A stretch of DNA of 64,000 nt, from contig NC_135551.1 in assembly GCF_964340395.1 (NCBI RefSeq), positions 124,001 to 188,000 of the forward strand, read 5' to 3'. Made by a program: the position numbers and the translations under genes. The notes beneath the pieces were generated by a model, which did no database searches, was not told the DNA's origin, and worked only from the letters and a program-made list of their open reading frames with translations. Shown here piece by piece: positions 23,470 through 33,976 of this stretch (position 1 is its first letter; every line of letters begins with the position of its first letter). The DNA is from Glandiceps talaboti. Its lineage: Eukaryota > Hemichordata > Enteropneusta > Spengelidae.

Positions 23470-24190
23470 TGAATCTTATTGTTGGTTGAACGAATGAGTG
23501 ACCTCTGGGGTGATGGAGTCCAAGCCAGCCCCCCCCCCCCCCCCACCCACCAGATCTGCAGTTTTTGTTTCTATTTAGGCAATTTTTAGGTTATTCATAG
23601 CCTCTGAGATATATATTGCCAAGCATCGAAAAGCTAAAGTAAATATAACATTTTAAAATAAGTTTTCCATGTTATAAAAGTGGGCCTGTAACATTGGTAT
23701 AGAGGCATTGATATTGCATGTATAGTAAAGTTACTGATGTGTGAGAGCACTTTAGGAGGTCATACCTAGTGTACAATAGAAACTTGAATTTGAGTTGTGG
23801 TGTCGATACTTGTAGTGTCTGAAATAGGAAGTATATAATCCCTTCTGACAAATTCATACTGAAGAGACCAGAACAATTTAGATTAAGTTCTTTTATAAAC
23901 TATCCAATAGTATGAAGATTACCATTACAAAACCTTCAAGTTCACTTTTGCCCCAAAGTGCAAGATAAGTGAAGCACTGATTGTGAAACAGCCAAACACT
24001 TACATGGCATGTTATGTAACTAGTGTGATAGCTAGGTAATACATGTATTATGTGTATAATTTTATGTATAGTTATGTTTGAACCCTTACATGAAGTAATA
24101 TTTAAACCATTTATGAAAGAAACAGAGACAAGAACAAATATATATGTACCACAGGCTAACGAAACTGACTGGTCCCTGACATGTGTTTGA
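23470..24190. repeat. Dispersed repeat E, copy 2 (direct partner 8930-9800)
   Basis: See the partner. This copy lacks several short segments and carries its own poly(C) run near 23529. It ends with GAAACTGACTGGTCCCT, as the partner does. Confidence 0.85.
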
Positions 24191-24429
24191 AACTGTTTGT
24201 CATGATTTGACAAGTGTCCTGGTTGGAGAGGTACGAGCAGGTTGAACAGTATACTCGAACCTGTGCATCATTTCCCTGCCAAGACATTTTTTTTCTAGCA
24301 GCAGTGGTCCATCTTTTTTTTTCCATCACCCACTCATATCCGGATTTTATTTTTCAAGCAAATCCACTTGGCATCTTTTTTTTCCCGAAATCTTCCAAGC
24401 CCCCCCCCCCCCAGGATATCAAATGGTCC

Positions 24430-26820
24430 ACCCCTTAGCTGTGGGAACACATTGTACTTGTGTGCAAGCATCAAATTCCCGCTTCAGTCTATTTGAGCTA
24501 CCGGCAACAATTTACGATCATTGAATTTTTGAATGTCGGCAAATTTATGGAATCTTGTGACAGGTACCGACGCCCATGGGATGATACTAATGTCTTGGTT
24601 GTAATTTTTGGCTATAAAATGGATTATTTTGGTTTTATTTCTTTTTGTTACAGCTCAATAATGACTTGTATTAATACAAACTCACTATGTACAGTCAGTG
24701 GAGGGAAACTTGTGCACGATCGGGGCGATTTTCCAATCAGATTTTTTACATGCGATTTTCAGGGTAAAATTCAAAATTTCAAATGGCCAAAGCAAAACTA
24801 TCTCCCCTAACATCGTTTATAATGTAAATAAAGGTGCTGTTCGTAGAAATTTTCACAAAATTTTGACTGTCGATACATTGTTTTATACAAGGACATGGCT
24901 GCATGAACTCAAAACAGTTTATGGATGGATCAGATTGCTGCAACGTTAGTTCAAAGTTCCGACTGCATATTTGCTCTTGAGGATATGCATGTCGGCAAAA
25001 AGCGCCACTTTGGCATCCCGATTCGGACTCGCATACTTCCAACTTGTGGTCATTTTTAGCACTAATGAACCTCAGTTCAGTAGTGCTATAGGGATCGCCT
25101 GGCGTCTGTCTGTCTGTCTGTCTGTGTGTGTGTGTGTGTGTGTGTAAACAACTTAAAGTCAAAAACAGCTGAACCGATTGCCATGATATTTGGTGGGTCC
25201 ATTACCTTGGGTGTCTAGTTGGGAAATTGTTCAAATCAAAATCATCGCATCACGTGTGTGATTTGGGTCAAAAAATGTGATTTTTGGTCAAAAAACTTAA
25301 ACTCAGAAACTACTGGGCAGATTGGGCTGACATTTGGTGGGGACATTCTTAAGGGGGTGTAAAGTAAGATTTGTTCATGACATGATGATTCCATCAGTGA
25401 TATGCAAATTAGGGCTAAAAATGTGTCTTTTTGGTTAAAAATCTATAATTCCAAAACTACTGAGCAGGTTGGGCTGAAATTTAATGGGAATGCATCTAGG
25501 GATGTATGGACGAAGATATATTAAGCATACAATGATTCCATGAGTGATATGCAAATTAGGTGCAAAAATATTCATTTTTGGTCAAAAACGTATATCTCAA
25601 AAAGTACTTGGTCACCGAGTGTGAAACTTGGTGAGCTGATTTTGAAAGTGTTATTCTGCAGATTTTCTTCAAAACATTTTGACAAAATTGGCCCTAGCGA
25701 CCATGACCACGCCCTTAGCAACAACCAAATGGCAGTATATTTTGGCCAAATAACAACATCATCTGGTAGGCAAATGAGTAAACATTCAAAAAATGTATGC
25801 AAATACCCTAGCAACCATGACCACGCCCATAGCAACAGCCAAACGGTCATGTATTTCACAAAGATAACAGGGATTAATAGACAATTGAATAAACATTCAA
25901 AAAAAAAATGTATGTAAATTTGCCTAGCAACAAGACCACGCCCATAGCAACAGCCAAATGATCACGTATATTGCAAAGATAACAATGGGAATAGAAAGAC
26001 AAATGAATAAACATTCAAAAAATTATGTAAATGTGCCTAGCAACAAGACCACACCCATAGCAACTGCCAAATGATCACACATATAATGATATATTGCAAA
26101 GATAACGGGATTAATATACAATTGAATAAACATTCAAAAAATGTATGTAAATATGCCTAGCAACAAGACCACGCCCATAGCAACAGCTAAATGATCACGT
26201 ATATTGCAAAGATAATATCAGGAATTCATACACAAGTGAACAAAAACATACAAAAATGTATGCAAATATATCTAACAACATGACCACGCCAAATGATAGC
26301 ATATATCGTAAAGATAGGAACATGGTTGGATAGGCAACTTGATAGTCATTCAACAAATGAACACTTATTGTTAGCCTGGACTACCATATGGATAAACATT
26401 TTTAAAAACTGTACAGTTGTGCTACAACGCCATTGGTGGTATTTTTTTAAAATTGATTTTGGACATAACTTTAGTGGTAATTTTTTGTTGGTATCTCAAA
26501 TAATCAATTATATTTAATACTCTAACTTTTCAAAAGGTATTGAGGTGACGACTTCAGATATTTTAGTACACTTTCATTGCCGGTGCAGCACAGACTATTG
26601 CGTCATAATCAGATTAGTGAGCCGTTAATTAATTGCGTTCAAATTATTATGACTGAAAATAATTTTTTTTCAAATTTTCGCCCATTTTGTCCATATAACC
26701 AGAATATAGTTTCGTAGGAACATGAATGTTGGTATTTTGTATTTTATTTGTGATATAAATGTATTGTCTATTTGTGATATGACAATAAATAAGCAACACA
26801 CAGTTTTTTTAACGAAATTT
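24430..26820. repeat. Dispersed repeat D, copy 1, split by family B
   Basis: Direct homology to 45862-46250 and 48585-49115: TGGGAACACATTGTACT at the start, TTATTTTGGTTTTATTTCTTTTTG, CTGTTCGTAGAAATTTCCAC-like sequence, CCCGATTCGGACTCG, then after the insertion GGTGACGACTTCAGATATTTT and AGTGAGCCGTTAATTA. The family B element at 25058-26433 interrupts it between GTGGTCATTTTT and TTTTAAAATTGATTTT. The copy near 48810 reads straight through that point. Open frames in both copies differ and are not coding. Confidence 0.85.
25058..26433 (-). mobile_element. Family B element, copy 2 (inverted to copy 1)
   Basis: This is the reverse complement of 11505-12936. The hairpin with stem AGCACTA..., a (TG)n run at ~25105-25143, CCAAATATCATGGCAAT in reverse, then about seven ~110-bp core units and the CAGTTGTGCTA end at ~26415. 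Boundaries are supported by the unoccupied paralogous site near 48810-48830. It is non-coding: the open frames running through the cores are out of register between units. Confidence 0.82.
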
Positions 26821-28189
26821 TATCATTTTAACACACATTCAAACATCATTTATTTGGCTTTAAAATGTTCAGTTCACTTCTGGGATAACGTTAAGTGTAC
26901 CCGCGTGGTTAGTATTTTAAAGTCACATGCATGATCGCACGTCAACAGCTCTTAGGTTGTCCACCATGATTATGTAAATTTTATGTGAACTGAACCAGAA
27001 TCTGATATTGGAACATCTTTAACCTGGATGCCATTAAGGGGCGTTTTGGAGGAGACGTTTTTGGCGTTTTGGAGGTACAGATGCTAGATTATATTTTAGG
27101 TGTTCGAATCCTCAGTGAGTGAGTAGCGCGTTCTGCATGTTTTGTATAGTACTTTTTGTACATGCTTACTATTGTATCACTATGTTATAGGTTATGTACT
27201 TGCCCACAATTAGTATTTAAATAAAACATATTTCAGAAAGTTTTTTAGGACAGTCACAAAATATAATCTGCCTCTGAATACAGACTAATGTCCAACAAGA
27301 TATGTCACCTTTGTGCCAGGTTTAAAAGAAATCGGGGGCGCATTCGATTTGCCCAAACATGATTGTGATTAATCTGACGTCATTTCTCGAAATGAGGTTG
27401 TAAACAAAACGCTCAATCATGATCATGATTACTTGCATGTAAACATTTTTTTAAAGTAACGCACATTTCTAGCAAAGTACCTGTCCGTGTAGTACACGTT
27501 TTTTTGGACACATCTGGTTCTGGTAATCAGACCCAACTTATGCTACCTCTACAAACTATTAGCGTATTGGGGGTAATTGAAGACTTGCTTACTAAATTTT
27601 TTATCTGGATGACAAGCTCAGTGTGGACTTCGGAAAGCAAAGGATGTCACACACAGCGCAGCAGACTAAACAACAACAACTGTTCTTCTTTATCACACGT
27701 AATGTTACTGTTATCCGTCATGTAAAAGAACAACCCAGCTTGGAAAATAATGAACTTACTTTGATTTTATATGACACTTATTACTTATACTACAGCCGTA
27801 TGGCAACGCTTCCTATTGTAATAGATTAAAAGTAGTCTATTGCAAACGTATTTGATTTGAGAGATTAAAACTGCGAGGTGCTGAACTTCTCCCCAGCTCT
27901 GGTGAGTGCCAAAAATGGCCAGTGATTTTAGCGTTCTAACTTCTAACGTAATAATCTCCATCCAACATTTTAGTTGAAACAAAAGTCATCATCAAAACAT
28001 GCAAAGCTGTATGATTACTTACCCAATCCTTTGAATATCACTGACAAGGGTGGCACGAACACCATGCGATGTACTTGTATCCTTGACACTGCATGCACGA
28101 CTAACCAGCTAACGACCGTTGAGGGCAGCCTTTAATTTCCTTGGCACATATGTATGCGACGTGTGATGGGCGATGTACATTACCGAAAA
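26821..28189. other. No gene recognised
   Basis: Intronic sequence. A few open frames of 60-75 codons lack motifs. A short GGCGTTTTGGAGG duplication is near 27040-27075. Confidence 0.45.
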
Positions 28190-28395
28190 CCATTAATTAT
28201 GTAAATTGCTCATTAATATTCGTGGGATGTTTACCAAAATCTAATCAGTTCTTGCCATTACCCTACGGAACATGTATACCAAATTTCATTTGAGTTGATG
28301 CAGCCGTTTTTTCGAAAATGGTGATACAGACACACACATAGACACACACACTTCATCACTAATATAATATTATAACCTTCCTTACGGAAGGTAAA
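28190..28395 (+). mobile_element. SINE/RTE-tail-like repeat, family C
   Basis: It contains TACCAAATTTCATTTGAG, GCAGCCGTTTTTTCGAAAA, an ACACACACATAGACACACAC run, TAATATAATATTATAA and a perfect short hairpin CCTTCC..GGAAGG. The order 'accaaatttca - cagccgttt - acagacacacac - aatattata' is what I recall for the 3' ends of RTE-related LINEs and SINEs in many invertebrates. It shares the block-microsatellite-hairpin-TAA plan of families A and B. Confidence 0.55.
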
Positions 28396-29094
28396 AACTG
28401 TTCATTTCAGCTTAGCTTTATGAAATTGATCTTGAATTTCTTTAAATGAAGGGAAAGGGAATTTTTATCATAAAAATTTGTCAGAAACACAGTGTTTAAT
28501 GTGACAAATTTGTGATGATGAATTATACAATACGTCATCACTCAGTGAGGTATTACAAAACACAGGCACTTGAACGGATATCTATGAAAATATATATATG
28601 AATAAAATAGTATAATGTACACGTATTGTGTCAGTGTACATCTTTGAAGGTAACTAAAGAGCATGTATATCTTGAGTATGTATACTATCATATATACTAG
28701 TAATAATAGATATTATTACATATGTATCATTGTGTACGTTGATGTACAGTCAAAAATAAAACCGGTATTTTCACTGGTGGCTATGAGATAAATTGAGATA
28801 AAATAGATCCAAAAGTAAAACCAATTCCTGATGAAAATAAGCAAATAAATGCTTTACACACTTTTTGACCAATTTTTTGTTGGTTCATAAGGTATTTCAC
28901 TATTTTTCTCGACCATCGCAAGTTCTGAGGTATCAAATAACTATGCAAATTAGTGCCTTAGCTATCAAATAACTATGCAAATTACAAGGTATTTTCACTG
29001 TTGATTATGAAAAAGAGTAAACGACCTTTCGAACTACTTTATGTTTGTAAATATTGCCGGCAACCACTACATTACATCATGGTAATATTGTTAT
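28396..29094. other. No gene; short ATCAAATAACTATGCAAATTA duplication
   Basis: A ~38-bp block is repeated at about 28934 and 28968. Otherwise AT-rich intron. Confidence 0.45.
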
Positions 29095-29488
29095 ATGGAA
29101 GATACTTCGGTTGATTCTGAACATAAAAACGATTTGTTTAATTTGAATTATTTTGAACTTTCTGAGAGTGAATTTTATGATCAACAACATTGTCAACAAA
29201 ATAAATCTGACCCGAGGCACGCGCCAGCGACTACGGCCACCGATGTCATCGTACACAGCAACAACGGCCAACAAATGCAGCCGATGGGAGATCGTGCAAC
29301 AAATCCTCAGGACCATCAACCAACCAGAACGCACAATCAATTCCCACAGTCATGCGGAATGTTTTGAAAACACACATATTAGCGGTGGATCTTTCAATTT
29401 CACATTTCATGTCGCCGGAAACATCTCTGTCAAAGTTCTTGTCATTATAAAAGTTAAAACGCTGCAGACGATCCGTAACCGATTCTGA
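29095..29488 (+). other. Two overlapping open frames of unknown status
   Basis: A 90-codon frame starting at 29095 is acidic and Asn/Gln-rich (begins MEDTSVDSEHKNDLFNLNYF). A second frame from 29153 ends with HISGGSFNFTFHVAGNISV. If joined by a frameshift near 29345 they could be one old element-derived protein with a polar N-terminus and a beta-rich end. I recognise no family, and the composition could equally be chance. Confidence 0.2.
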
Positions 29489-29904
29489 TGAAGACTGACT
29501 TTTATAATATTGTACATTTTGAAAGTTTTTGCTGAATTACTATTATATAGGACACTAAGAATACCGCGCTATTGAAATGTATCTGTTTCTACAACTAAAA
29601 TAATCGTGTATGCATTTCTTCTGATCGGTTTTGTACCATGGCCGATGACGACAAATCGGTCTTCTAATTCAAGTGTCGGTCTTCTAGTTAAAAAAAACGG
29701 TCTTCTAATTCAAGTGTCGGTCTTCTAGTTCAGGTGTCGGTCTTCTAATTCAAAAATCGGTCTTCTAGTTCAAGTGTCGGTCTTCTAATTCAAGTGTCGG
29801 TCTTCTAATTAAAAAATCGGTCTTCTAATTCAAGTGTCGGTCTTCTAGTTCAAATGTCGGTCTTCTATAAACTCAAGTGTCGCGTCCGTCTTCTCATTCA
29901 AAAG

Positions 29905-30196
29905 TTTTCTATACTATACTATACTATACTATACTATACTATACTATACTATACTATACTATACTATATACTATACTATATACTATATTATACAATATAT
30001 ACTATAGTATACTATACTATATACTATACTATACCATATACTATACTATATTATACTATACTATATATACTATATACTATACTATGCTATATACTATATA
30101 CTATGCTATACTATACTATACTATACTATACTATACTATACTATACAATATTATATACTATACTATATAAGTGTAGTATAGTATAGTATATAGTAT
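29905..30196. repeat. (TATAC)n pentanucleotide array
   Basis: About 290 bp of TATAC units with interspersed TATATAC variants. It turns to TATAG near 30170-30200, so the right edge of the array is itself palindromic. Open frames through it (YTILYYTILYY) are repeat artefacts. Confidence 0.95.
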
Positions 30197-30485
30197 AGTA
30201 TTCCCGTATTTGTTTGCCCAGAGTTTACTTGTGTTGTACATCAAATAGAGATGCCAGGATTATGATAGTGGACTCAAGCTACTAGTATTTGTTTCTGTTT
30301 CATTATAGCCTCTCTTCGCCAGTTTCCCGGTGAAGAATTTCACTTTCTTTGAAATTCTTCTTCGTTACTACATGTTCCTATCTATCTGATCGTTTGACCC
30401 TTAATGGACCCTTTGAAGACTGAGTCTGGGTGGCATGATTGCCTGTGTAAATATTGGAATGAGTTTTGATATCCAATACTTTGTG

Positions 30486-30850
30486 TTATTGGTGTTGTTG
30501 ACATTTGTGGATTGTAAGATCAAGATATGTTACTTCCGTATCTGAGCTTTCCAACGAAAATTTGAAAGTTGGATGTATTTGGTTTATTTTTTCACTCAGA
30601 TTATTTAGTTCGACTTGGGTGACACAAAATATCATGAAAATGTCATCCCTGAAACGTGTCCAGAGTGATATTTTATTCGTGTAGATTTCAATAATGCGAC
30701 TTTCCAGTTCATGGAATGCTATGTCGGCTATTCCGGGTGATGCCCAAGAGCCCATGCTACATACACATGTTTGTGTGTAGAATTCTCCATTAAATTTAAA
30801 TGTGTTTTTCGTGAGAATCACATAACAGTTTTAGGAAATACACTGGTGGT
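30486..30850 (-). pseudogene. Penelope-like element reverse transcriptase fragment
   Basis: About 110 residues remain. They begin ILTKNTFKFNGEFYTQTCVC and continue MGSWASPGIADIAFHELE, then WTRFRDDIFMIF and FKFSLESSDTEVTYLDLTI. The MGS..SP..A..F...LE block, the catalytic DD in F.DDIF, and the final T.V.YLD match Penelope-like RTs (and the related telomerase-like RTs), where the usual catalytic block is YIDDIF. Here an Arg precedes DD. No GIY-YIG endonuclease was seen. The fragment is truncated at both ends and sits between the pentanucleotide array and a putative Gypsy LTR. Confidence 0.78.
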
Positions 30851-30970
30851 GGTTTTGGAATGCTACAGTCGTTGTTTGTGTAACTGGAGAGTCAAGTGCT
30901 TTGACAACTTACTGCATTGCGTCAGACTGCAACGTATTTGTGTATATTGTCAAGATAACCGAGTGGGTTT

Positions 30971-31660
30971 TGTGGCGTAATTGCAGTCTAGAGGGTGGGG
31001 AACCAACCGTTTCTAAGGAAAAGAATGCATGCATACACACGGGGTCACAGGTTTCACTTAAAGAACTTTGTTATGTTAACGCAAGTCAAAAAATAATGTA
31101 CAACACTCAGTAAGACTAAAGAATTAAATAAGTTCTAGTACATTGCATGTAACATGAGTTAAAGGTTAAGTTAAAGGTTGGTGGTGGCAACTTAATTAAA
31201 GTCACAACTAAGAGTTCAGGTTGTCTCCCGACACGTGCACGTCCGCGATGTTCGCGTGAATTACTTACAAGTTCGGTGCTATCGAATTACTTTCGTCGAG
31301 CGAATCCGAAGCAGTCACACACTGTTGTTTGGGTTGCCGTTAGCGTTTCAGCATGCCAGCCCGTAGCAGGATTCCAAGAAGTTCTACGGTGCACAGTTAG
31401 TGTACAATTTCAGGGTCCATACAGCAACAACAACCAGCAAGGCTCCAACCATGATGATGTTCGGTCGTCAGCCGTCGAAGCAGAAGTGATCCGTTCCACG
31501 AGGACGGGTTCTCAGACCTTTGTATAGTGCCCTATCTACCCCCAACCACCTGTACTCTAATATGCTAATAGCCACCAACCATCCTATTAAATCTACATAA
31601 ACGGGATATCGACCGACTAAGGGTCAGTCTAGTATACTTTACAAAATTCACCTTGTGACA
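30971..31660 (-). repeat. Putative Gypsy LTR
   Basis: On the minus strand, ~125 bp past the end of the Gypsy RNase H frame, a polypurine stretch AAATGGGGGAG is followed after five bases by TGTCACAAGG, a typical LTR start. The LTR could run to TTACGCCACA at ~30971 (TG...CA ends, ~690 bp). No second LTR is present for comparison, so the far end is a guess. Confidence 0.45.
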
Positions 31661-31784
31661 ATAACTCCCCCATTTAAGACGAAAAGTAAGTTTTGTCTCA
31701 AAAGTAAAGTATACTGAAATTAAACTATGGATATTAAAGTTTGTTTGCTTTGAGGGAAACACTAGTTTCCGAATGCAAAATGAT

Positions 31785-32348
31785 CTACTCGTTAGTAATG
31801 CTACGACTTAGGTAGTCCGCTCCAATATTCATGCTACCTTTAATTGCTACAATCCTATAATTAAATGATTGCAAATATAATGCCCAGCGCATTAATCTAC
31901 TATTAGCTACTTTCGCTCTTTTCAAATAAATCAATGGCTGGTGATCGGTCTCCAAAATAAACTCTCTACCATACAAGTATTGTTGTAATTTCTGCATAGC
32001 CCATATGATTGCCAAGCATTCACGTTCAATAACAGAATAAGACTTCTCTCTTGGGTGTAACTTCCTACTAGCATATGCCAAAGGGAATTTACCGTCATCA
32101 AATTCCTGCATTAATACAGCCCCTAGACCAACATCAGAAGCATCCGTTCTCAGTATGAAGGTCTTCTCAAAATCTGGTAAACGCAAAACTGGTTCTCTAC
32201 TTAAAATTTCCTTTAACAATTTAAATGCTCTATCTTGAGACTCTCCCCAATTTACTCTCTTGGGCTGTCCCTTTCTAGTTAAATCTGTCAATGGCACTGC
32301 AATTGCTGCAAAGTTTGGCACAAATTTCCGATAATAGTTTGCCAACCC
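31785..32348 (-). pseudogene. Gypsy (Ty3-like) pol fragment: RT end plus RNase H
   Basis: The fragment of ~187 residues starts GLANYYRKFVPNFAAIAVPL (connection/thumb), then WGESQDRAFKLLKEIL and the RNase H domain with RTDASDVGLGAVLMQ, the E of SVIERECLAIIWA, and ETDHQPLIYL. It ends at a stop soon after GADYLSRS. Upstream RT, protease and gag and downstream integrase are all missing, so it is a dead fragment. An unrelated ~29-codon leader precedes it in frame to 32435, showing the truncation junction at ~32348. Confidence 0.88.
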
Positions 32349-32486
32349 TATGTCTAAAGTGACTAGTATCAAATTTTCAGGAACTACTGTAACAGTAGTT
32401 TCTGATGCCATGATGTGATGATACACGTTGTGCAAGTGTTAGACATATCTCGAAAGCCGGACATCCTCACATGAGATCCCATTGGT

Positions 32487-32645
32487 CTAGTATAGTATAG
32501 TATAGTATAGTATAGTATAGTATAGTATAGTATATAGTACAGTATAGTATAGTATATAGTATAGTATATAGTATAGTATATAGCATAGTATAGTATAGTA
32601 TAGTATAGTATAGTATAGTATAATATAGCATAGTTTAGTATAGAA
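32487..32645. repeat. (TAGTA)n pentanucleotide array, right end
   Basis: The inverted counterpart of the array at 29905-30196, about half as long. Confidence 0.95.
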
Positions 32646-32812
32646 AACATTTGAATGAGAAGACGGACGCGACACTTGAGTTAGAAGACCAACACTTGAA
32701 CTATAAGACCGACACTTGAATTAGAAGACCGACACTTGAACTAGAAGACTGACACTTGAATTTGAAGACCGACACTTGAATTAGAAGACCGATTTGTCGT
32801 CATCGGCCTCGG

Positions 32813-33350
32813 TAGTTTTGTGAATGAATCACAGCGGAGCTCAGCTAGCTTGCGAAAGCAGGTCAACACGTAATTTGCATATCAATACATATTGTTGTTG
32901 ACAACCAATCATCGCTCATAATTCACGTGTCTGACCTCTGCTTGACCTGAATGACATGAGCTGGTGACCTGATACATATTCATGCGAATATGTTGTTCGC
33001 CCTTCCCCACCTGCATTTTATTGCGTTTTTGGTGTACATATGTAATAATAACAGAACTCCAAACCGATTCACTCGTGAAAATAACTTCTGTATGCCCTAC
33101 CGTCCATTGCGAGGCCATGGTGTTCTGTCATAGTATACATACTCAAGATAAATGCTCCCCTTATGTTACATTCAAAGATAGACACTGACACAATAGGTGT
33201 ACATTATACTAATTTATTCATATTTTCGTGGCTTTGATTTTAAAATTACTAGTCCAATGAGAAATTGCACTAGTTCTGGTCTTCGGACTACTGTAATTTT
33301 TAACCCCTGCTGTGGATATGTAACATTCTGAACTAAATGTTATTTGACAT
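32813..33350. other. Nothing recognised
   Basis: Intron between the foldback element and the exon at 33358. It shows no duplicated exon edge, unlike the sequence after the other two CRYZL1-like exons. Confidence 0.5.
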
Positions 33351-33357
33351 AACATAC

Positions 33358-33430
33358 CTTGTATTACAATGCCAGACACCTCTCTACCAAATGGATACTT
33401 CCCTCTGTGCATATTCAATTCTTGGAATAT
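33358..33430 (-). CDS. CRYZL1: CRYZL1-like exon (second of three recognised)
   Basis: A 73-nt exon encoding IFQELNMHRGKYPFGREVSG then IVIQ. The acceptor TTGTTACAG just beyond 33430 is preceded by (GTT)n as its pyrimidine-rich tract, and the donor is GTATGT at 33357. It enters in phase 0 from the exon at 33977-34054 and leaves in phase 1, which fits the start of the exon at 11175. Human CRYZL1 has LLAEMKMKKDLFPVGREIAG followed by IVLD at this place. The G(R/H)E.(A/S)G.V turn is the hallmark of the GroES-like domain of medium-chain dehydrogenases. The intron after this exon is 22,182 bp. Confidence 0.9.
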
Positions 33431-33434
33431 CTGT

Positions 33435-33468
<34 letters not shown>
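33431..33468. repeat. (CAA)n microsatellite forming the acceptor tract
   Basis: On the minus strand this is (GTT)n ending in ACAG, directly before the exon at 33430. The repeat therefore doubles as the tract before the 3' splice site, and length changes could affect splicing. Confidence 0.85.
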
Positions 33469-33470
<2 letters not shown>

Positions 33471-33780
33471 TCTTGCTTCCTGCAATAGCTTTTTACCTCA
33501 TGCTAGAGGGTGAAAATAAGAAAGTTGACTTATTCTCATGCTCGCCTATAATAAATTCATGTGAAGTGCGTGGAGCGGAAGTTATGGTGTCGACCAAATA
33601 TTCAGTATTTTTAATATGTGCCTAGGCAGTAATAAAAAATTTTCAGGTACCTATCCAACTGACATTGATTTCTTGGGAACAAGTGAAAATTCCAAAAATA
33701 TCAAAATGTCGGTTAGGATAGCTAAAACAGTGTAGTAGCATTAGTCCTTCAAGACTTCAGGTAGGCTACAGTTAGGAGTT

Positions 33781-33970
33781 GAATTCTGTAAGATCAGTTT
33801 AGACCACATAGTCATGTATTTACAGTCTACTCACATCTAAGTTGAATGCTGTAAGACCACATATATTTACAGTCTACTCACATCTAAGTTGAATGTTGTA
33901 ACACCACATGTATTTACAGTCTACTCACCTCTATAAAGTTGAATACTGTAAGACCACATGTATTTAGTCT
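33781..33970 (-). repeat. Exon-edge minisatellite: second example, 47-48-bp unit
   Basis: On the minus strand, the last ~30 nt of the exon at 33977-34054 (TGTGGTCTTACAG..TTCAACTTAGA) and the first ~18 nt of its intron (GTGAGTAGACT..AATACA) are repeated. GTGAGT donors lie at 33971-33976 (the exon's own), 33923-33928, 33876-33881 and 33829-33834, and a fifth, diverged exon-like block is at 33781-33815. Each unit also contains CTTACAG, a possible acceptor, so each could in principle form a ~14-nt micro-exon. The period is not a multiple of three. Confidence 0.88.
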
Positions 33971-33976
33971 ACTCAC

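Larger units (their letters stand above)
29638..32812. mobile_element. Foldback-like element with tandem-repeat inverted ends
   Basis: The outer ends are inverted: GGCCGATGACGACAAATCGG starts at ~29640 and its reverse complement ends at ~32809. Inside each end lie 20-bp tandem units (CGGTCTTCTAATTCAAGTGT and variants): about nine at the left and six at the right, in opposite orientation. Next come pentanucleotide arrays, (TATAC)n left and (TAGTA)n right. The ~2.3-kb middle holds pieces of a Penelope-like RT and a Gypsy pol, both on the minus strand. Long inverted ends built of tandem repeats around a variable middle is the known design of foldback transposons. Flanks TCGGTTTTGT (left) and TCGGTAGTTTTGT (right) are similar, but a target-site duplication is not certain. 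Confidence 0.75.

Noticed and set aside
29854-30186. Tyr/Leu/Ile-rich ~110-residue proteins
   Set aside because: They are translations of the TATAC pentanucleotide array.
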